Assembly: GCA_011009095.1 (NCBI GenBank)
Contig: VTPC01001015.1
Coordinates: 1 to 64,000, forward strand
Length of the DNA: 64,000 bases
Source: Ignelater luminosus
Lineage: Eukaryota; Arthropoda; Insecta; Coleoptera; Elateridae
Reading direction: 5' to 3'
Shown: piece by piece, positions 60,558 to 64,000 of the stretch
Layout of the letters: each line of letters begins with the position of its first letter
Numbering within the stretch: the first letter of the stretch is position 1
Translations under genes and position numbers: made by a program
Notes under the pieces: model-generated
What the model was told of the DNA's origin: nothing
The model's database searches: none
The model's input: the letters and a program-made list of their open reading frames with translations, nothing else

Positions 60558-61312
60558 ATGGAAAAGTACACGACTCAACAACATGTCGAAATTGTAAAAA
60601 TTTATTATCAAAATTTGTCCTCGGTTCGTCAAACTTTCTGCAAGCTACGTGGACTTTATGGTCCACATAACCGTCACACCGAGAGCGCAACTAATAAAAT
60701 AATCTTCAGCGACGAAGCGCATTTTAATGACTCCATTAACAATCAAAATTGTCGAATCTGGGTCGATGCCAACCCACAGCAGTTACAGGAGCTTCCTTTG
60801 TATTCAGAGAAACTCACAGTCTGGTGTGGATTTTGTCGGGCGGTGTCATCGGGCCGTACATCTTCTGAGACGCGAGAGGAAACCCGCTAAATGTTAAATG
60901 CGACGGGTATCGAGAGATGTTAACAATCCTTTTGGCCTCAATTGGATAATATGGACATAGAGGACATGTAGTTCAGGAAGACGGCGCAACGTGCCGCACC
61001 GCGGGTGACACAGTGCAGTTATTGAAGGAAAAGTTTCCTGGTCGCGTTATTTCGAGAAGAGGTGATATCACTTGGCCAGCAAGGTCGTGTGATTTAACGC
61101 CCTTAGACTTTTTTCTTTGGGGCTACAGTAAGTCTCTGGTCTATGCCAATAAGCCAGCAACAATTAACGACCTGGAAAACAACAACATTCAAACCATTGC
61201 TGAGATTCAGCCGGATTTGTGACAAAAAGTCATCGCAAATTGAGTCTCTCTGATCGGCTCCTGCAAACGATGTTGCGGAGGTCATTTGAACGATGTCATC
61301 TTTAAAACATAA
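60558..61312 (+). pseudogene. DD41D transposase remnant
   Basis: The start at 60558 gives MEKYTTQQHVEIVKIYYQN, a helix-turn-helix N-terminus that runs to about GLYGPHNRHTES. The sequence then jumps straight to KIIFSDEAHF (near 60698), the block with the first catalytic aspartate. The rest of the DNA-binding half is lost, estimated at over 100 codons from the family layout. LTVWCGF follows, then frameshifts. EDM-stop-F at about 60958-60972 has TAG where the family has a tryptophan codon, followed by a 1 bp loss. QEDGATCRTA holds the second aspartate and WPARSCDLTPLDFFLWGY the third, 41 residues later. HLNDVIFKT and TAA at 61310-61312 are the normal end. A TGA at about 61220 adds another break. 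Confidence 0.8.
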
Positions 61313-61319
61313 TCGCTTA

Positions 61320-61472
61320 GTTGCACAAAAATAATTTGATCATTGATCAAGTTGATCAATTGATTAGCCGACCTGATTGGATAAGTCTGAATATTTCACT
61401 ACTTCTGATTGGTTAATCAACTGATCAAGTGGTTGATCAATCGATGAAGCATTTAACAAAGCTTTGTGCAAC
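61320..61472. mobile_element. Foldback MITE inserted at end of DD41D element
   Basis: Outer arms GTTGCACAAA (61320-61329) and TTTGTGCAAC (61463-61472) are exact inverted copies. Inside them 61337-61376 and about 61409-61450 pair as TTGATCA-rich inverted repeats with a few gaps. The TGATCA motif recurs many times in both arms. The spacer (about 61377-61408) is unpaired. There is no open frame. It starts 8 bp after the transposase stop codon. No clear target duplication. Confidence 0.65.
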
Positions 61473-61570
61473 CCGGCCAATGTCATTGAATGTACTTTAA
61501 TTAGCAATAAAGATTTTCGCTGTACCTCACATACAATTCTTTTAATTCGATTTTAAAAATTAGATAGATA

Positions 61571-61598
61571 CGAGGGTTGCTATTTATATTTCTGGCCT
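61571..61598 (+). repeat. mariner copy 2 left terminal inverted repeat
   Basis: 28 bp, identical to the copy 1 left end and an exact reverse complement of 62819-62846. It is preceded by TA. Confidence 0.95.
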
Positions 61599-61745
61599 TG
61601 GCAACACTGACTGTTTCCAGGCGTCAGCTGACATTTCCGGTGTAAACTTTACATTGTTGAACATAACCTCAACCACAACATTTTGTCATTTGAGTGCGAT
61701 TAGTGTTGTTTGCAGTTAATTGAAAAGTGAATTCACTAATAAAAA

Positions 61746-62780
61746 ATGGAATTGACCCGTGAACACTTTCGTGCAATTATTTTTCATAACTTTCGACGTG
61801 GATTATCACGACAAGAGTGCATCAATGAACTTAATACATTGTATAGCGATGAAGCTCCATCCTACAGCACTGTAAAAAACTAGTATAATGAATTCAAACG
61901 TGGCCGATGTTCACTCCAGGACGAAATCCGTGAAGGCCGTCCAAAATCTGTCGTTGTGCCTGAAAACATCGATGCTGTGCGTGAACTGATTAAACAAGAT
62001 CGTCATGTGACATACCGTGAGATTGAGGCATCTTTGGGCATTAGTATGACTAGCATCAACCAGATATTACATGATCATTTGGCCGTAAAAAAAATTTGTT
62101 CCCGTTGGATCCCGCATAACCTGACCAATGCTCAAAAGAAGGCTCGCGTCGACTGGTGCATTGAAATGTTGAGAAAATTTGCGAAAGGTGCATCAAAGGC
62201 TGTGTATAACATCTGCACAGGTGACGAATCATGGATCTACGCATATGACCCCGAAACAAAACAGCAATCAACTGTGTGGGTCTTTCAAGACGAGCCAAAT
62301 CCAACAAAAGTTGTTCGCGGAAGAAGCACATTGAGGCAAATGGTTGCCTGTTTCTTTGGCATTACCGGTCATATGGCAACAGTGGCGTTAGAGCAACGTA
62401 AGACGGTCAACTCTGAATGGTACACAACCATTTGAGAAATTCGGAAAACTTGAAAGAAGAGGCAAATCATTCTTCATCATGACAATGCAAGCTCTCACAC
62501 CGCTGCTCAAACAATTGAATATTTAACCAGCCAGAAGGTCGAGTTGATGGGCCATCCACCATACAGCCCTGATTTGGCACCCAATGACTTCTTTTTATTC
62601 CCGTACATCAAAAACAAACTGCGTGGTCAACGATTTTCAACACCAGAAGAAGCCGTTTTTTGTTTCAAAACGCATATTTTGGAGCTGCCTCAAACAGAGT
62701 GGAAAAAGTGCTTCGAAAATTGGTTCAAACGCATGGAAAAGTGTATCAATCTTAATGGAGAATATTTTGAAAAACAATAA
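61746..62780 (+). pseudogene. mariner transposase (D,D34D), copy 2, three stops
   Basis: The frame is kept from ATG 61746 to TAA 62778, 344 codons plus stop; adding the 6 lost codons gives 350, normal for mariner. Catalytic aspartates are at codons 160 (TGDESW), 246 (HHDNASSH) and 281 (SPDLAPND), with 34 residues between the last two. Breaks: codon 46 tryptophan to TAG (61881), a TGA at 62433 made by an in-frame 18 bp deletion, and TCA to TGA near 62448. Copy 1 has sense codons at all three positions. The peptide from 61956 to 62432 and the C-terminal 78 residues (ending LNGEYFEKQ) are clean. It is non-functional but lightly damaged. Confidence 0.92.
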
Positions 62781-62818
62781 AACTAGTCTCGATCATAAAT
62801 ACTTGTTTTTTCATTGTT

Positions 62819-62846
62819 AGGCCAGAAATATAAATAGCAACCCTCG
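62819..62846 (-). repeat. mariner copy 2 right terminal inverted repeat
   Basis: 28 bp, a perfect inverted partner of 61571-61598, followed by TA at 62847-62848. Confidence 0.95.
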
Positions 62847-62848
62847 TA

Positions 62849-64000
62849 TAGACTATGGTAGACGATCAAGTGTATCTGTTCAGGTAGATCGGTGTCGATT
62901 ATTTCTATAATATTAGTAATGGTATCAATCGCTATGGTACCTCTTAAAAAAAAAAGATATCTATTAGGGCCTTAATAAGCTGCGCCAAAATATGGAGAAT
63001 TGCAGACCTATGAGTATAAACCTGCTACTATGCTACGATAAGCAAAACTTTCTGTCGCTGACCATTTCGACCTAAAACAATCTGTAAAGTTATAATTTTC
63101 ATCAAACCTAAGTTCTGTAAAGTTAGCATTTTGCTGTCTGCATTTATTGAGTACCTTATTGTTTCAGAGTTCGATTTTGCCTCTATCGGAGTCATCGTCA
63201 TCTTTAGAACTCAGATCTTCAGCTAAATATCATTTCAAGTTAAACCGTTTTCATTGTTTGCACACTCATTCTCGATTCAGAAAGATGAACTAATGGTAAT
63301 ACAACAGGCAGAGCGATATTTGCACACACAGATTGGATTTTGCTTATTTTCGAACTGGACTTTAGTGGCTTTGAGTCACCTGCGGTATTCACAGTCGAGA
63401 TAATCATTCTTGAGGAAGTTACGCACAAAAATGATACTTGTACAAGTACAAACAAAACGTCATTTTATCATTTATATTACTGAGACGAAATTATTTTGAA
63501 ATGTTTACTCTGATAGTTATTTTGCACTATAACTAGACAGAAGAAAGTTGTGGGGCTTTCGGAAACGTATCCCAATCTATTTTCAGTTTTTCACTTATAT
63601 GCTATATTGAGTATTTAATTAAATAAAAATCAAAAACTTAAGGAAGTACCTTTATTAACCTACTCAATACATACCTTAAGCTATGGATCTCCAATATACA
63701 TGCTATATGTTTGTGCAATTGCAGCAACAGTAGGCTCAGTTCTGGGTTTCAGAATGGATGCGAGCTTAGGTATACATGGTGAACAAACTTTTGCATCTTT
63801 TCATTGAGGAGACTGAAGAATAATAAGAATCAAAAATTAAATATTTACGATTGGGAAAATCTTGTAAGCTCAAAATTTTACTGTTCTTGCATTTTTGTTT
63901 TAACATCGTAGTTATGAAACCTTCCTAGTTTTAAGTTGACTGAGTGTACTAAAACAATTAATTTAAACAATGTGTTGATTATAATATGCGGTTTTTCATC
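62849..64000. other. AT-rich non-coding DNA
   Basis: No gene recognised. A 71-codon minus-strand frame at 63240-63455 is rich in serine and valine and has no motif. Confidence 0.5.

Larger units (their letters stand above)
60461..61540 (+). mobile_element. Tc1/mariner DD41D (rosa-like) element, decayed
   Basis: It holds a transposase remnant (60558-61312) whose second and third catalytic aspartates are 41 residues apart, the spacing of the rosa-like DD41D branch of Tc1/mariner. A foldback element sits right after the stop codon (61320-61472). AATAAA lies at about 61507 in a short 3' tail. The ends were not found, so the limits are approximate; the right side is closed by the mariner at 61571. 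Confidence 0.7.
61571..62846 (+). mobile_element. mariner transposon, copy 2, intact ends
   Basis: 1276 bp between TA dinucleotides (61569-61570 and 62847-62848), with the same perfect 28 bp ends as copy 1. The sequence between is nearly identical to copy 1 apart from indels. The only size change against the inferred 1294 bp parent is an 18 bp deletion near 62433. It keeps all three catalytic aspartate codons, unlike copy 1. Confidence 0.95.

Noticed and set aside
1..64000. CRISPR array, telomeric TTAGG array, rRNA genes
   Set aside because: None seen on either strand; the direct repeats present are not regularly spaced with unique spacers.

Overview
The window looks like intergenic and intronic DNA of a large, transposon-rich insect genome. 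It is strongly AT-rich, has no bacterial-type gene packing and almost no long open reading frames. Every recognisable protein similarity but one is to a eukaryotic transposable element: mariner D,D34D, a DD41D Tc1/mariner relative, and two RTE-like non-LTR retrotransposons. This combination is typical of insects such as beetles, true bugs and orthopterans. The order cannot be fixed from the sequence alone. All assignments come from reading the sequence; no database search was run.

Layout. 1-9250 is AT-rich with a 170-185 bp direct duplication (1961-2146 and 2374-2540), a GC-richer repeat patch (4150-4790) and a possible pogo-type transposon end (7646-7694). 9257-12210 is degraded unassigned sequence. 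19999-20224 is a foldback unit with perfect 28 bp arms, directly upstream of a decayed RTE-like LINE (about 20340-22200). A second RTE-like LINE, with endonuclease and reverse transcriptase remnants, lies at about 27554-30130, followed by a long hairpin (30478-30621). Weak reverse-transcriptase remnants lie at 34143-34510 and 55900-56140. A mariner with intact ends is at 34890-36106 and a foldback element at 36285-36638. An 82-83 bp tandem array lies at 41721-42065. The best host-coding candidate is a single 73-codon exon on the minus strand (45437-45655). A GC-rich MITE with a 10 bp target duplication is at 47771-48035. 59.2-62.9 kb is a transposon cluster: a tRNA-like sequence, a GAA run, a DD41D (rosa-like) element with a foldback element just after its stop codon, and a second mariner.

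The most interesting item is at 52944-53117. On the minus strand there are two tandem copies (103 bp apart) of what reads as a complete type I hammerhead self-cleaving ribozyme. Each has a CUGAUGA core, a 4 bp stem II, GAAA, a tiny palindromic stem III, a GUC cleavage triplet and a stem I. Between the copies, one difference swaps an A-U pair for a G-U pair and the other two fall in loop II. This is a small ribozyme satellite or retrozyme-like unit in an otherwise silent region.

Nothing suggests a set of cooperating host genes. The biology on display is transposon decay, nesting and small structured repeats.
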